Of a DNA stretch of 64,000 nt, positions 43,125 to 51,344 are shown piece by piece; within the stretch, counting starts at the first letter, position 1, and each line of letters opens with the position of its first letter. Below the pieces are notes generated by a model, which worked only from the letters and a program-made list of their open reading frames with translations, ran no database searches and was not told where the DNA came from. Made by a program: the position numbers and the translations under genes. The stretch is from Ga0077527 sp032128415 (lineage in GTDB: Bacteria; Pseudomonadota; Gammaproteobacteria; Burkholderiales; SG8-41): NCBI GenBank assembly GCA_032128415.1, contig JAQBGW010000063.1, positions 1 to 64,000 of the forward strand, in the 5' to 3' direction.

Positions 43125-43152
43125 GTCGAATAGCTATTACAGGAGCAACATC

Positions 43153-43449
43153 ATGAGCAGTCAGGACAAAACAAAAGACATCGATCTCGATGAGGCCGCG
43201 CGTCTGATTGATGCGATGGAGCGCGATCTTGGCAAAGTACGTGGCGATTCACAGGACGTGCAGCGGCTGCGCGATGAGGTGCGGACGCTGCGCAACGTGC
43301 TCAACTCGCCCGTGCAGCGTCACCACTGGGTCAGCGACAGCCTGCACGATATCCGTGGCCTGCTCGACGAAACCGTGGACGAGGCGGTCTATGAGGGCGT
43401 CACCATCAGCCGCTACGCTGCCGAGATTGCGCGCATACTCGGGCTGTAG
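43153..43449 (+). CDS. Small coiled-coil-like hypothetical protein
   Basis: 98 residues. A heptad-like stretch (RLIDAMERDLGKVRGDSQDVQRLR kind of spacing, residues about 17-45) is followed by a helical C-terminal domain (HDIRGLLDETVDEAVYEG). CAGGAGCAACATC before ATG 43153 fixes the start. It ends the small-gene run after hslR. No known family is recognised. Confidence 0.75.
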   Translation: MSSQDKTKDIDLDEAARLIDAMERDLGKVRGDSQDVQRLRDEVRTLRNVLNSPVQRHHWVSDSLHDIRGLLDETVDEAVYEGVTISRYAAEIARILGL

Positions 43450-43459
43450 GTAAAATTAT

Positions 43460-43488
43460 AAAAATACCAATAAAAACAATAAGTTATA
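43460..43488 (+). repeat. AT-rich dispersed motif, copy F
   Basis: ATACCAATAAAAACAATAAG, forward orientation, 10 bp after the stop codon of the preceding gene, between convergent genes. Confidence 0.7.
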
Positions 43489-43512
43489 TTTTAATCCCAC
43501 AACGTACCCCTT

Positions 43513-43593
43513 CCGTTCGCCCTGAGCCCTTCGACAGGCTCAGGACAGGCTCTGTCGAAGGGCGAGGGGCTTCGACAGGCTCAGCCCGAACGG
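43513..43593. repeat. REP-like inverted repeat, CTGAGCTTGTCGAA family, copy 3 (compound)
   Basis: Starts CCGTTCGCCCTGAGC and ends GCTCAGCCCGAACGG, with an extra internal unit (TTCGACAGGCTCAGGACAGG) that makes it longer than the other two copies. It lies between convergent genes. Confidence 0.88.
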
Positions 43594-43628
43594 CGTGGAG
43601 TATTCAATAGCTACTGATTGTTCACCGC

Positions 43629-45185
43629 TTATCCCCGTTGCGGCCCTGCGCGGCCATCCTCGACCACGTAACCGGGCAATTGAAACACCTTTGAATGTTC
43701 ATCCTGGGGATTGACGACGGCGTGGAAAGTGGTCTCCCAGCGCCGTGGTGTGACCTCGCAACGCGCGTAACCGCGGCGCGAGCCGTTGGCGTATTTAACG
43801 TGTGGGTTATCCGACAGCAGCGCCTCAATGCGCGCGTGGTTGGGTCCGAAGGAACTGATGGAGGTGGCGACAAATTCACTGGCGACTATCGGTGATTTTT
43901 CGTTGTCGAAATCGATCTTCAGTTCATTCGCCGATGCGAAATGCACGTCGCCGCCGATGACGACCGGATTGCGTATCCTGCGCTCCGCGATGAAGCCCAG
44001 CAGTTTTTCCCGCGCCCGCGGATAACCGTCCCAGCCGTCGGTATAGACAATCCGCTCCGGGCCTGGCTCGCGATCCGCCTGCGCCATCAGTGTGGTTTGC
44101 GCGATGACATTCCAGCGCGCAGCGGATTTAGTGAGCGCCTGTTCCAGCCAGCGCTCTTGCGCCGCACCCAGCAATGAACGCCCCGGCGTGGCGAGCTCGG
44201 GGCACTCAGCCACATCGACCTGATTGCCGCCGCCGCGGCCTAGCCGCGAGCACACGTGGTAATCGCGGTATTGCCGCAGGTCGAGCATCTGGATATTCGC
44301 CAGCGCGCCCATCGCCTGTGTGCCGTAAATTTTCATGTGGGGTCCGCCGGCGTAACTTCCGGGCGGCAGCGGCATGTGCTCGTAATACGCCTGATATGCC
44401 GCAGCACGTCGCCGCAGAAAGACATCGACCGCATCAAGATCCTGCGAGCGGTCGTTGGCGTAATCGTTGTCAACTTCGTGATCGTCCCAGGTCACCAGCC
44501 ACGGACAGGCGGCGTGCGCGGCCTGCAGATGCAGATCAGTTTTGTACAAGGCGTAGCGGTTGCGGTAATCGTCCAGCGTGTACGGCTCCGGGGTGCTGAC
44601 ATAACGCACAAACTCAGATCTGCGGCCCCACGACGATTCGTAAATGTAATCGCCGACATGGATGACCAAATCCAGCTTCTGCTGCGCCATGTCGCGATAG
44701 GCCGTAAAAAATCCGTGCTCGTAGTGCTGGCACGAGGCGAGGGCAAAGGCGAGCGGGGTGTGCTGGTCCTCCGCAGCCGGCGCCGTGCGCGTGCGCCCGA
44801 CGGGGCTAACCGCATCACCCACCATGAAGCGGTACCAATACCAGCGTGCTGGTTGCAGGCCGCGCGCATTGACATGCACTGCATGGGCGAAGGCCGGCAC
44901 GGCGACGGCATCACCTCGTCCCACAATTTTTTTAAAACCTTCATCGGCGGCGATTTCCCAGCGCACGTTGACAGCGGCAGGCGGCATGCCGCCGCCGTGC
45001 AGCGGATCGGGCGCCAGCCGCGTCCACAGCACGACAGAATCATGCTGCGGATAACCGGAGGCGACGCCGAGAGAAAACGGGTTTTGGGTAAAGCGTGGTT
45101 GCGCGTACAAGCACGGCGCAGGCAAGGCGATTGCGGCGGAGAGCGCGGCGGAACGGAGCAGAAAATCGCGGCGGGTAGGAATCAT
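43629..45185 (-). CDS. phoD: PhoD-type alkaline phosphatase/phosphodiesterase, Tat-exported
   Basis: 518 residues. The N terminus has a Tat signal (PTRRDFLLRSAA) with cleavage near LYAQP. The PhoD fold follows: an N-terminal beta domain (SLGVASGYPQHDSVVLWTRLAP), then metal-site motifs HVGDYIYE, WDDHEVDNDYAND and GGDVHFASANE. It releases phosphate from phosphomono- or diesters in the periplasm, normally under phosphate limitation; no Pho box was found. It converges on the run ending at 43449. Confidence 0.93.
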   Translation of the reverse strand: MIPTRRDFLLRSAALSAAIALPAPCLYAQPRFTQNPFSLGVASGYPQHDSVVLWTRLAPDPLHGGGMPPAAVNVRWEIAADEGFKKIVGRGDAVAVPAFAHAVHVNARGLQPARWYWYRFMVGDAVSPVGRTRTAPAAEDQHTPLAFALASCQHYEHGFFTAYRDMAQQKLDLVIHVGDYIYESSWGRRSEFVRYVSTPEPYTLDDYRNRYALYKTDLHLQAAHAACPWLVTWDDHEVDNDYANDRSQDLDAVDVFLRRRAAAYQAYYEHMPLPPGSYAGGPHMKIYGTQAMGALANIQMLDLRQYRDYHVCSRLGRGGGNQVDVAECPELATPGRSLLGAAQERWLEQALTKSAARWNVIAQTTLMAQADREPGPERIVYTDGWDGYPRAREKLLGFIAERRIRNPVVIGGDVHFASANELKIDFDNEKSPIVASEFVATSISSFGPNHARIEALLSDNPHVKYANGSRRGYARCEVTPRRWETTFHAVVNPQDEHSKVFQLPGYVVEDGRAGPQRG

Positions 45186-45272
45186 GGTGGTGCGGACTAT
45201 AACGCGCGGACGGTGATATCGGACCTACAAGGGGCAGGTGTATCCTGCGCCGCGTGGCAAGCTAATTGTTGA

Positions 45273-45302
45273 TGTAACCTATTGTTTTATTTAATAATAA
45301 TA
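45273..45302 (-). repeat. AT-rich dispersed motif, copy G
   Basis: TGTAACCTATTGTTTTATTT, reverse orientation, about 90 bp upstream of the PhoD gene. The 285-bp gap from 45186 to 45470 otherwise shows nothing recognisable. Confidence 0.6.
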
Positions 45303-45470
45303 GACATTCGCTGTGGACTCGGAAGACCAAAATAGATTTTTCCAGGTAATCAATTGAAAGACATGGGGAATTGCCGATAAGCCCTGATTCAGGGAGGGCT
45401 CAAGCCCGCCAGCATCAAGTTCGAGCGCTGAGTTTCGTGGACGTCCCGATGTTCAAGATATGGGGGGGCA

Positions 45471-45653
45471 ATGGTCGTGGTAGTAGGCCTGACGGTGCCG
45501 ATCGTGGCGCGCGTGGTGTTCGACGGTGCATTCAATCCGGCTATGCACAACCTGTGGCCGATCGAAATGTTAATTGCAATTTTAATAGGCAGTGCTGCGG
45601 CAATGATTAATGTGCTGCTGGGCAGCTTGGCGCTGAGGATGTCACGCGCGTAG
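45471..45653 (+). CDS. Possible small membrane protein
   Basis: 60 residues with two hydrophobic stretches, MVVVVGLTVPIVARVVF and IEMLIAILIGSAAAMINVLL, as in small two-helix membrane proteins or a fragment of a larger one. GGGGGGGCA precedes the ATG. No family is recognised and chance cannot be excluded. Confidence 0.45.
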   Translation: MVVVVGLTVPIVARVVFDGAFNPAMHNLWPIEMLIAILIGSAAAMINVLLGSLALRMSRA

Positions 45654-45776
45654 CCGGAAGATCAACAAAGCGGTAAAGGATGCGCTGTCGGATGTCTGAC
45701 CCGTTGCGCTATATTCGGGGTAACGGGCAGATGCGCCTTGAGTCCATTGTCCTGAATCCGTAACCGGGGGAGATCT

Positions 45777-46673
45777 GTGGAGCAGCCGAAATCCAGTATG
45801 GCAGTGTTGTTCGCTGATGTCAGCGACAGCACCCGCCTCTATGAATCACTGGGCGATACGATGGCGTTCGGTAATGTGCGTGAAATCATCGCGCTGCTGA
45901 AAGATATTACCGAGTCATGTCAGGGGCGGGTGGTGAAGACTATCGGTGACGGTCTGATGTGCGCGTTTCCATCGGCGGACGATGCGGCAAATGCCGCAGG
46001 TGAAATGCATAAAAAAGTCGCCTCGCTGCCGCCGCTGAAAAGCGGCAAACAACTGACGATCCGCGTGGGGTTTCATTTTGGGCCGGTGATCGAGGCCGGG
46101 GACGACGTGTTCGGCGATAGTGTGAACGTCGCTGCGCGAATGGCGGGGCTTGCGCTGTCCGGGCAGGCGCTGACGGACGCTGATACCGTTGCAGTGCTTT
46201 CGGCTGCGCTGCGCGCGGGCACACGTCAGATCAACGCGCTGCCGGTGAAGGGGAAGGCAGAAGAAATCGAAGTCCATGAATTGCTGTGGCAAACCAGTGA
46301 TGACCGCACGGTGATCCCGGGTCGAGATGCTGTGCCGGTTACCGAGCCGCGCCGCGGACCTCGCATCAGAATCACGTATCAGGGTTGTGAGACTGCATTT
46401 TCGGAAACCATCTTTCTCGGGCGTGAGGCGGCCGGCAATCATGTGGTGGTGGAAACGCCGACCGCGTCCCGCCGTCACGCGAAAATCGAGATGCGTGCCG
46501 GCAGGTTCGTGTTGATTGACCAGAGCAGCAACGGGACATTCGTCGTCGTTGCCGGGTCGGGAGAAATTCTGCTGAAGCGTGAGGAGATCATGCTCTATTC
46601 AAGCGGCAAATTTGCCTTTGGTCAGAGCACTGCAATTCCCGGTGCCGAGGTCATCAGTTTTAATTGCGACTGA
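45777..46673 (+). CDS. Class III nucleotide cyclase fused to an FHA domain
   Basis: 298 residues from GTG 45777, which follows GGGGGAGATCT. Residues about 5-170 are a guanylate/adenylate cyclase domain: metal aspartates in VLFADVSDSTRLYE and TIGDGLMCAFPSADD, and a GDSVNVAARMAGLA strand near the catalytic asparagine. Residues about 205-285 are an FHA domain (FLGREAAGNHVV, SRRHAKIEMRAGRF, DQSSNGTFV), which binds phosphothreonine. It links cyclic nucleotide synthesis to a Ser/Thr phosphorylation signal. The kinase is not in the window. Confidence 0.9.
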   Translation: MEQPKSSMAVLFADVSDSTRLYESLGDTMAFGNVREIIALLKDITESCQGRVVKTIGDGLMCAFPSADDAANAAGEMHKKVASLPPLKSGKQLTIRVGFHFGPVIEAGDDVFGDSVNVAARMAGLALSGQALTDADTVAVLSAALRAGTRQINALPVKGKAEEIEVHELLWQTSDDRTVIPGRDAVPVTEPRRGPRIRITYQGCETAFSETIFLGREAAGNHVVVETPTASRRHAKIEMRAGRFVLIDQSSNGTFVVVAGSGEILLKREEIMLYSSGKFAFGQSTAIPGAEVISFNCD

Positions 46674-46697
46674 CCATCGCCGGCCGGCGGTTGCGTA

Positions 46698-47171
46698 CTA
46701 ACGCGGATTTTTCTTTTTGTAGGCGGCGATTTTTTCGCGCAGATCAGTCAGTTCTTCGCAAGGAAGAAAGCACAAATCGTCGAGTGCTGCGCGCTGTTCA
46801 TCCGCCTTGGCAAGATTGTTTTGCATCAGGTACAGCTCACCGAGATATTCCCGTGCGCCGCGGTGTTTCGGGTTGAGCGCCAATGCCTTGTCGTAATGCT
46901 TCAGCGCCAAATCGAGGTCGCCGGACTTGCGTAGTGCATAGCCCAGTAGATTCTGGATATCAGCATTCTTGCCGTCGCGCTGAGCGGCGGCGTTCAACGC
47001 GGTAATGGCGCCCGACCAGTCTTTCGCTGTAATGGCTTTTTTTCCTGCCAGGTAGCCGGGATCAACTTTTGCAGCAGCGGGCTCAGGGGTGTCAGAGGTG
47101 TCCATCGCGGCAGCTACGGGCACCTGCAGTGCGGCTATTGCACACAACAGGGCGGTCAGGAAGATACGCAT
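46698..47171 (-). CDS. Secreted TPR-repeat protein
   Basis: 157 residues from ATG 47171, which follows CAGGAGCAATCCTCT. A signal peptide (to about PVAAA) precedes TPR units at about residues 45-75 and 77-112 (LGYALRKSGDLDLALKHYDKA). It is a periplasmic scaffold of unknown partner. The gap of 103 bp to the HDOD gene shows no clear site. Confidence 0.82.
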   Translation of the reverse strand: MRIFLTALLCAIAALQVPVAAAMDTSDTPEPAAAKVDPGYLAGKKAITAKDWSGAITALNAAAQRDGKNADIQNLLGYALRKSGDLDLALKHYDKALALNPKHRGAREYLGELYLMQNNLAKADEQRAALDDLCFLPCEELTDLREKIAAYKKKNPR

Positions 47172-47274
47172 AGAGGATTGCTCCTGTAGCAAAATTGAAG
47201 GGCGGTGACTCAGGCACAAACAGTGCCCGCCGTCATTCTATTCCTCCCCGTAGCGCAGATAAATGACGGGCGCG

Positions 47275-48126
47275 TCAGCCCGCCGTCAGCACCGCGTCAA
47301 TTTCACCGGCGAATTCCGCGAGATCCTCTTCGCTGATTCCGGTTGCCTGCATTGCAGCTGCGCCGGCGCGCTGCCATTCCGCCCCCGGCGTGTCGCAGCA
47401 ATGTTCGCGGTACAGTTTTTCGGCGACGATGCCGTGCGACACCATCATGAAACTCTGCGGCAATAGGGTTACCTCCCCGCCGTAGATGGCGTAATCGTGG
47501 TGGTGCTTGATGGCAAGGCAGCTCGCTGCAGACAGGTGCCAGGATTCAGCGAGTTCGGCACCGATGCTGGCGTGGTCTATGCAGAGTTGATCGGTTTCTA
47601 TTTCCGTCAGCACATTCTGGGGATCGTTGTAGGCCTGATCCTGCAATTCCGAGTGATCGGTGAAATTGAGCATCATCACGGGAATGCCGCAGTCGCGGAA
47701 CAGGCCATAGGTATAGGCGTCGTCACGGTCGAGCTTTTTGGTCTTGCGGGCGAGCCAGCCCAGAATGATGGCGATACTTGACGACGATTCCCAGTAGCGT
47801 TCCATTGCGGCGTTGTCTGTCACCGGAAAAGTCTGCTGGAACAGAAGCCGTGTGACCAGATGCGACACGTTACGCAGGCCGAGCAGTGACAGCGCCTGCT
47901 GGATAGAGCCGATTTTTTGCGACAGTCCGTAAAACGGTGAGTTGACGGTCTTCAGCATGGTCGCGGCCAGCGCGACGTCGGTGCCTATCAGCTTTGCGAT
48001 TTTCGGGAAATCGGGTTCCTCGTTGCGCATCTGCGCAACCAGTCCGGTCAATACGGCCGGGCACGGCGGTATGCCCACGGTAGCGGTGATGTTCTCGGTT
48101 TCGCGTTTGACGACGGTGTTGTGCAT
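47275..48126 (-). CDS. HDOD-domain signalling protein
   Basis: 283 residues. The HDOD domain (FPKIAKLIGTDVALAATMLKTVNSP at about 40, then GLRNVSHLVTRLLFQQ) is an HD-related fold without a full set of HD metal residues. Such proteins act in regulation of motility or type IV pili. I start at ATG 48126 after GAGGAAACATCCGCA. It is divergent from the TPR gene at 48580 across a 450-bp region. Confidence 0.87.
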   Translation of the reverse strand: MHNTVVKRETENITATVGIPPCPAVLTGLVAQMRNEEPDFPKIAKLIGTDVALAATMLKTVNSPFYGLSQKIGSIQQALSLLGLRNVSHLVTRLLFQQTFPVTDNAAMERYWESSSSIAIILGWLARKTKKLDRDDAYTYGLFRDCGIPVMMLNFTDHSELQDQAYNDPQNVLTEIETDQLCIDHASIGAELAESWHLSAASCLAIKHHHDYAIYGGEVTLLPQSFMMVSHGIVAEKLYREHCCDTPGAEWQRAGAAAMQATGISEEDLAEFAGEIDAVLTAG

Positions 48127-48263
48127 TGCGGATGTTTCCTCGCAGCAGGGTGGACGCAGCAAACGCGGCGCAGCATGCGGCCGTAACGGCAGGGCCGGGG
48201 TGGAACTTTAGGCACAGCGTCGGCGCTACGATGGTGGGGCAGGGCGGTACAGCGAATGGAGAG

Positions 48264-48292
48264 TTTAACTATTTGATTTTAAACAATATTAT
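48264..48292 (-). repeat. AT-rich dispersed motif, copy I (weak)
   Basis: TTTAACTATTTGATTTTAAA matches copy C at most positions, in reverse orientation. It directly precedes GTTAGAT (48293-48299), a possible attC core site. Confidence 0.45.
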
Positions 48293-48518
48293 GTTAGATT
48301 CGGCATTGAGCCGGAAAAATCATTATTCTCGTTTGCCATGCATGTCACTGAATCATTGAGGCAAAGCGGAATTTCACGCCCGACAGAGGCGGTTTTGCGG
48401 CGGCCTTTTAGGGCTTCTATTTCTAGTCAGGTTTCGCGATGCTCCCACTCTTTCGCTACTTCTCAGCAAAGAACGCTGAAGTGTTCCTCAATCGCGGTGA
48501 AGTTCTATTCTGGGCGAA

Positions 48519-48575
48519 ACCTAACCTGGCGTTTCAACCTGATCGCTGCGCGGCGACTGCACGCGGGCGTTAACC
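48519..48575 (+). other. attC-like site upstream of the TPR gene
   Basis: ACCTAAC (RYYYAAC) at 48519-48525 and GTTAACC at 48569-48575 enclose arms that pair in part (GGCGTTTCA with TGCACGC, GATCGC with GCGACT). The 57-bp size and the TTTCAACCTGATCGC left arm resemble short attC sites. GTTAGAT at 48293 could be the matching upstream core, giving a 276-bp cassette with no convincing gene. The right core departs from GTTRRRY, so this is a candidate only. The rest of 48127-48579 is gene-free. Confidence 0.35.
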
Positions 48576-48579
48576 ATCC

Positions 48580-49296
48580 ATGGACACATCAGTGCACCGA
48601 ATAACAATCCTGTTGCTCCTGGTCGTCGCAGCCATTCCCGCCCATGGCGCGTCCCAACCGGATAGTGTCCGCGTCGACAACCTGCCCATGTACGGGCAGC
48701 CCGATGTAGAGCGCACGGACCACCTGAAACTTCTGGATGAGCATTTTATCGCCAACGCGGTCAAGACTTTCGGTAGCCGGGAAAAGGCGAGCCGGGACTG
48801 GTATGCGCAGGGCGAAGTGTTCATGAATCAGGGCAATCTCGATTTTGCGATGCGGCGTTATAACCAGTCATGGCTGCTGGATCCGAAGAATTACCAGCCG
48901 TATTGGGGTTTCGGGCGGGTTTTGTTGAGCCAGAAGAATTGCGACGAGGCATTCCGCCAGTTCGCGCGCGCGCGCGAACTGGTGAATGACGACCCCCGGA
49001 AAATGGCGCTGCTGTCGGATTCCGGAATCGCCTACGGCTACTGCGCAACGCTCATTTCGGGGAGTTACCGGGAAGCACGGGAAAAATTCTTTGAGAACGC
49101 CAACCGGCTGTTCGCAGAAAGTACGCGACTTGATCCGTCGTACGCGGTTGCATGGTTCCGCTGGTCACAGGTGCTGCTGGAACAGGGCCGGGCGAAAGAG
49201 GCGTGGGAAAAGGTGCGCAAGGCGCAATCCGCCGGATACCCGGTTCCGGCCGATCACCTCGTGCGGCTCCGGCGGCGCATGCCGGAACCGCAATGA
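48580..49296 (+). CDS. Exported TPR-repeat lipoprotein-like or periplasmic protein
   Basis: 238 residues. A signal peptide (cleavage near AHGAS) precedes TPR-like helices at about residues 80-115 (WYAQGEVFMNQGNLDFAMRRY) and 160-215 (LFAESTRLDPSYAVAWFRW). The protein may be a periplasmic scaffold. ATG 48580 has no ribosome-binding site and lies 5 bp after a GTTAACC core-like site. Translation may begin downstream if the start is wrong. The partner is unknown. Confidence 0.75.
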   Translation: MDTSVHRITILLLLVVAAIPAHGASQPDSVRVDNLPMYGQPDVERTDHLKLLDEHFIANAVKTFGSREKASRDWYAQGEVFMNQGNLDFAMRRYNQSWLLDPKNYQPYWGFGRVLLSQKNCDEAFRQFARARELVNDDPRKMALLSDSGIAYGYCATLISGSYREAREKFFENANRLFAESTRLDPSYAVAWFRWSQVLLEQGRAKEAWEKVRKAQSAGYPVPADHLVRLRRRMPEPQ

Positions 49297-49341
49297 CGGC
49301 GACGTCAGGCAGTCCTACAGCAATCGCTTTACCATGAGCGG

Positions 49342-50229
49342 GTGGACTCCCGCTTGAACATCATCGGCCCTGGTCGCGTAGGGCGTACCCTGGGCCGGCT
49401 GATGCAGCAGGCCGGCCTGCATGCGGTGCAGGACGTGTTGAGCGCGGAACTCGTTACTGCGGAAAATGCCGTCGCATTCATCGGCGCCGGTCGCGCGGTA
49501 CGCACCCTTGGAGAAATGGGTGCGGCGGATTTGTGGCTGCTGACGCCGCCGGATGCAGCGATTGCGCCGGCGGCCGCAGCACTGGCCGCTGCCGGACGCG
49601 TATGTGCAGGCGACATCGTGTTTCATTGCAGCGGTGCGTTGTCATCGACAGCGCTGGCACCGTTGGCAGTGATGGGTGCGCATATAGCCAGCGTGCATCC
49701 GCTGAAAAGTTTTGCCGATCCTGCGCTGGCGGTGCAGACCTTCGCCGGCACGTATTGCGCGGTCGAGGGTGATGCAGCGGCGCTTACGGCACTGACGCCT
49801 TGGTTCGAGCAGTTGGGGGCGCGGGTGTCGGTGATTGATCCCGCCGGCAAGACGCTGTATCACGCGGCGAGCGTGCTGGTGTGCAATGACCTGACGGCAT
49901 TGATGGAGGCGGGTTTGCGTGCTTTTGAAAAAGCCGGCATCGAACGCGCAACGGCACAGGCCATGATGGAGCCGCTGGTACGCGAGACCATCGATAATGT
50001 TTTTGCACTGGGCACGACGCGCGCGCTGACCGGCCCGGTGGCGCGCGGTGATGCGGATGTGGTTGCCCGGCAGCTTGCGGCGCTCGACTCGCTGGATACG
50101 CGCATTGCCGATGCTTATCGCGCGCTGAATCAAATCGCGCTGGAGCTGGCGCGAGCGCAGGGCGGCGCGTCTGCAGCAGCGTTGAATGCCGTTGCGCAGG
50201 CATTAAAAAATATCAATAAAAACAATTAG
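49342..50229 (+). CDS. Rossmann-like and DUF2520 domain protein
   Basis: 295 residues from GTG 49342. The N-terminal NAD(P)-binding segment starts LNIIGPGRVGRTLGRL and the DUF2520 helical domain (about 150-285) follows, with SVHPLKSFADP between. The proteins resemble ProC-type reductases, with an unclear substrate. The last residues (KNINKNN, then stop) are encoded by AT-rich motif copy H, so the repeat has supplied the C terminus. It is followed by a thioesterase gene 66 bp downstream. Confidence 0.87.
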   Translation: MDSRLNIIGPGRVGRTLGRLMQQAGLHAVQDVLSAELVTAENAVAFIGAGRAVRTLGEMGAADLWLLTPPDAAIAPAAAALAAAGRVCAGDIVFHCSGALSSTALAPLAVMGAHIASVHPLKSFADPALAVQTFAGTYCAVEGDAAALTALTPWFEQLGARVSVIDPAGKTLYHAASVLVCNDLTALMEAGLRAFEKAGIERATAQAMMEPLVRETIDNVFALGTTRALTGPVARGDADVVARQLAALDSLDTRIADAYRALNQIALELARAQGGASAAALNAVAQALKNINKNN

Positions 50230-50235
50230 TTACAT
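50205..50235 (+). repeat. AT-rich dispersed motif, copy H
   Basis: ATATCAATAAAAACAATTAG, the best match to consensus. It overlaps the end of the DUF2520 gene and provides its TAG stop codon, the only copy inside a confident coding sequence. Confidence 0.75.
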
Positions 50236-50295
50236 CTCATATTTTGAGCGTATCGCGGTGGCGAGTGTGTTTTGGCCGCTTGCTACAATCGACCG

Positions 50296-51297
50296 ATGCA
50301 TAAAAACTCCAAGACCGTGCTGCCAGAGCACATGACCGTCGCCCCAACCACCGAAACCTGGACTGCAATCCGCGCACAAGTGCTGCGTGGTATCGCATTG
50401 AATCGCGAACCCGGCTACCACTTCGCCGGCAATTTTCTGGATCTCTCCTACGATCACGTTGGCACCGATTACACCGCGTTGTCGGTGGATGTACTGCCGC
50501 ACTGCGCGGAAAGCGATGGTCAGTTGGGCGTGACCGGAATGGCAATCCTCGCCGATCTGGTGATGGCGGCTGCGGTGCGCGCGGGCCTGCCGCCGCATAC
50601 GCGACTGGCGACAGTGACCATGAGCATGCAGTTCAGCGGTGCACCACGCAGCGGGCGGCTCGCGGGCCGTGGTGCGATGCACGGTTTCGTGCAGGGCGCA
50701 GCGGGGCGCCAGGGGATGAGCGCAGTGGAGATCAGCAACGATGCGGGTCTTGTGGCGACCGGCACTGGCACGTTCATGATCCTGAAACCACCCAAGGGGG
50801 TGGAATTGCACCCGGTACCGCACCGTCGGCGCGGTGAAAATCCAACGCCGGATATTCCTGGTGCTAATCTGCGGCCGGATGAAAAGAAAGTTCTGGCCAC
50901 CGCCGATGCGGCGTTGGCAGAATCGCACGCGCATGGCGGCTCGTTTATTCAGCGGTTCTGGGGCGTACAGGCAAAGCATGTTGCGGGCGGCGCGCAATCC
51001 ATAGTCAAAAACGGTGCACACATCGGCAACCGCGTCGGCCACGTGCAGGGCGGCATATTATTTGGGCTCGCCGCCGAGAACGCGATGGCTGCGCTGACGA
51101 CGCATTGGGCGCTCACCGCGATTTCGGCGTGGTACATCAGTCCCGGCGAGGGCCGCGCGCTGAAAATAAAATCAAAAGTCGTGCATCACGGGCGGTTGAT
51201 CGCCGTGGTGCAAACGCAGGTCACAGGCAAGGGCAGCGATAATCGCAGCCGCAAGGTGCTGGAAGTGATGACCACGCACGCGTACCGGGCGGAATAA
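50296..51297 (+). CDS. Double-hotdog PaaI-like thioesterase
   Basis: 333 residues. Two hotdog halves are joined in one chain: the first shows GVTGMAILADLVMAAA, the second a canonical GRVGHVQGGILFGLAAENA with the His-Gly-Gly segment. Only the second half has the full catalytic motif, so the first may be structural. It likely hydrolyses acyl- or aryl-CoA. ATG 50296 (MHKNSK) was chosen because the frame to 50272 has no ribosome-binding site. It precedes a methyltransferase gene by 47 bp. Confidence 0.85.
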   Translation: MHKNSKTVLPEHMTVAPTTETWTAIRAQVLRGIALNREPGYHFAGNFLDLSYDHVGTDYTALSVDVLPHCAESDGQLGVTGMAILADLVMAAAVRAGLPPHTRLATVTMSMQFSGAPRSGRLAGRGAMHGFVQGAAGRQGMSAVEISNDAGLVATGTGTFMILKPPKGVELHPVPHRRRGENPTPDIPGANLRPDEKKVLATADAALAESHAHGGSFIQRFWGVQAKHVAGGAQSIVKNGAHIGNRVGHVQGGILFGLAAENAMAALTTHWALTAISAWYISPGEGRALKIKSKVVHHGRLIAVVQTQVTGKGSDNRSRKVLEVMTTHAYRAE

Positions 51298-51344
51298 CAC
51301 ATGGTACTTCGCATGCTGGCTGACGAGATCAAATCCGGGAAGGC

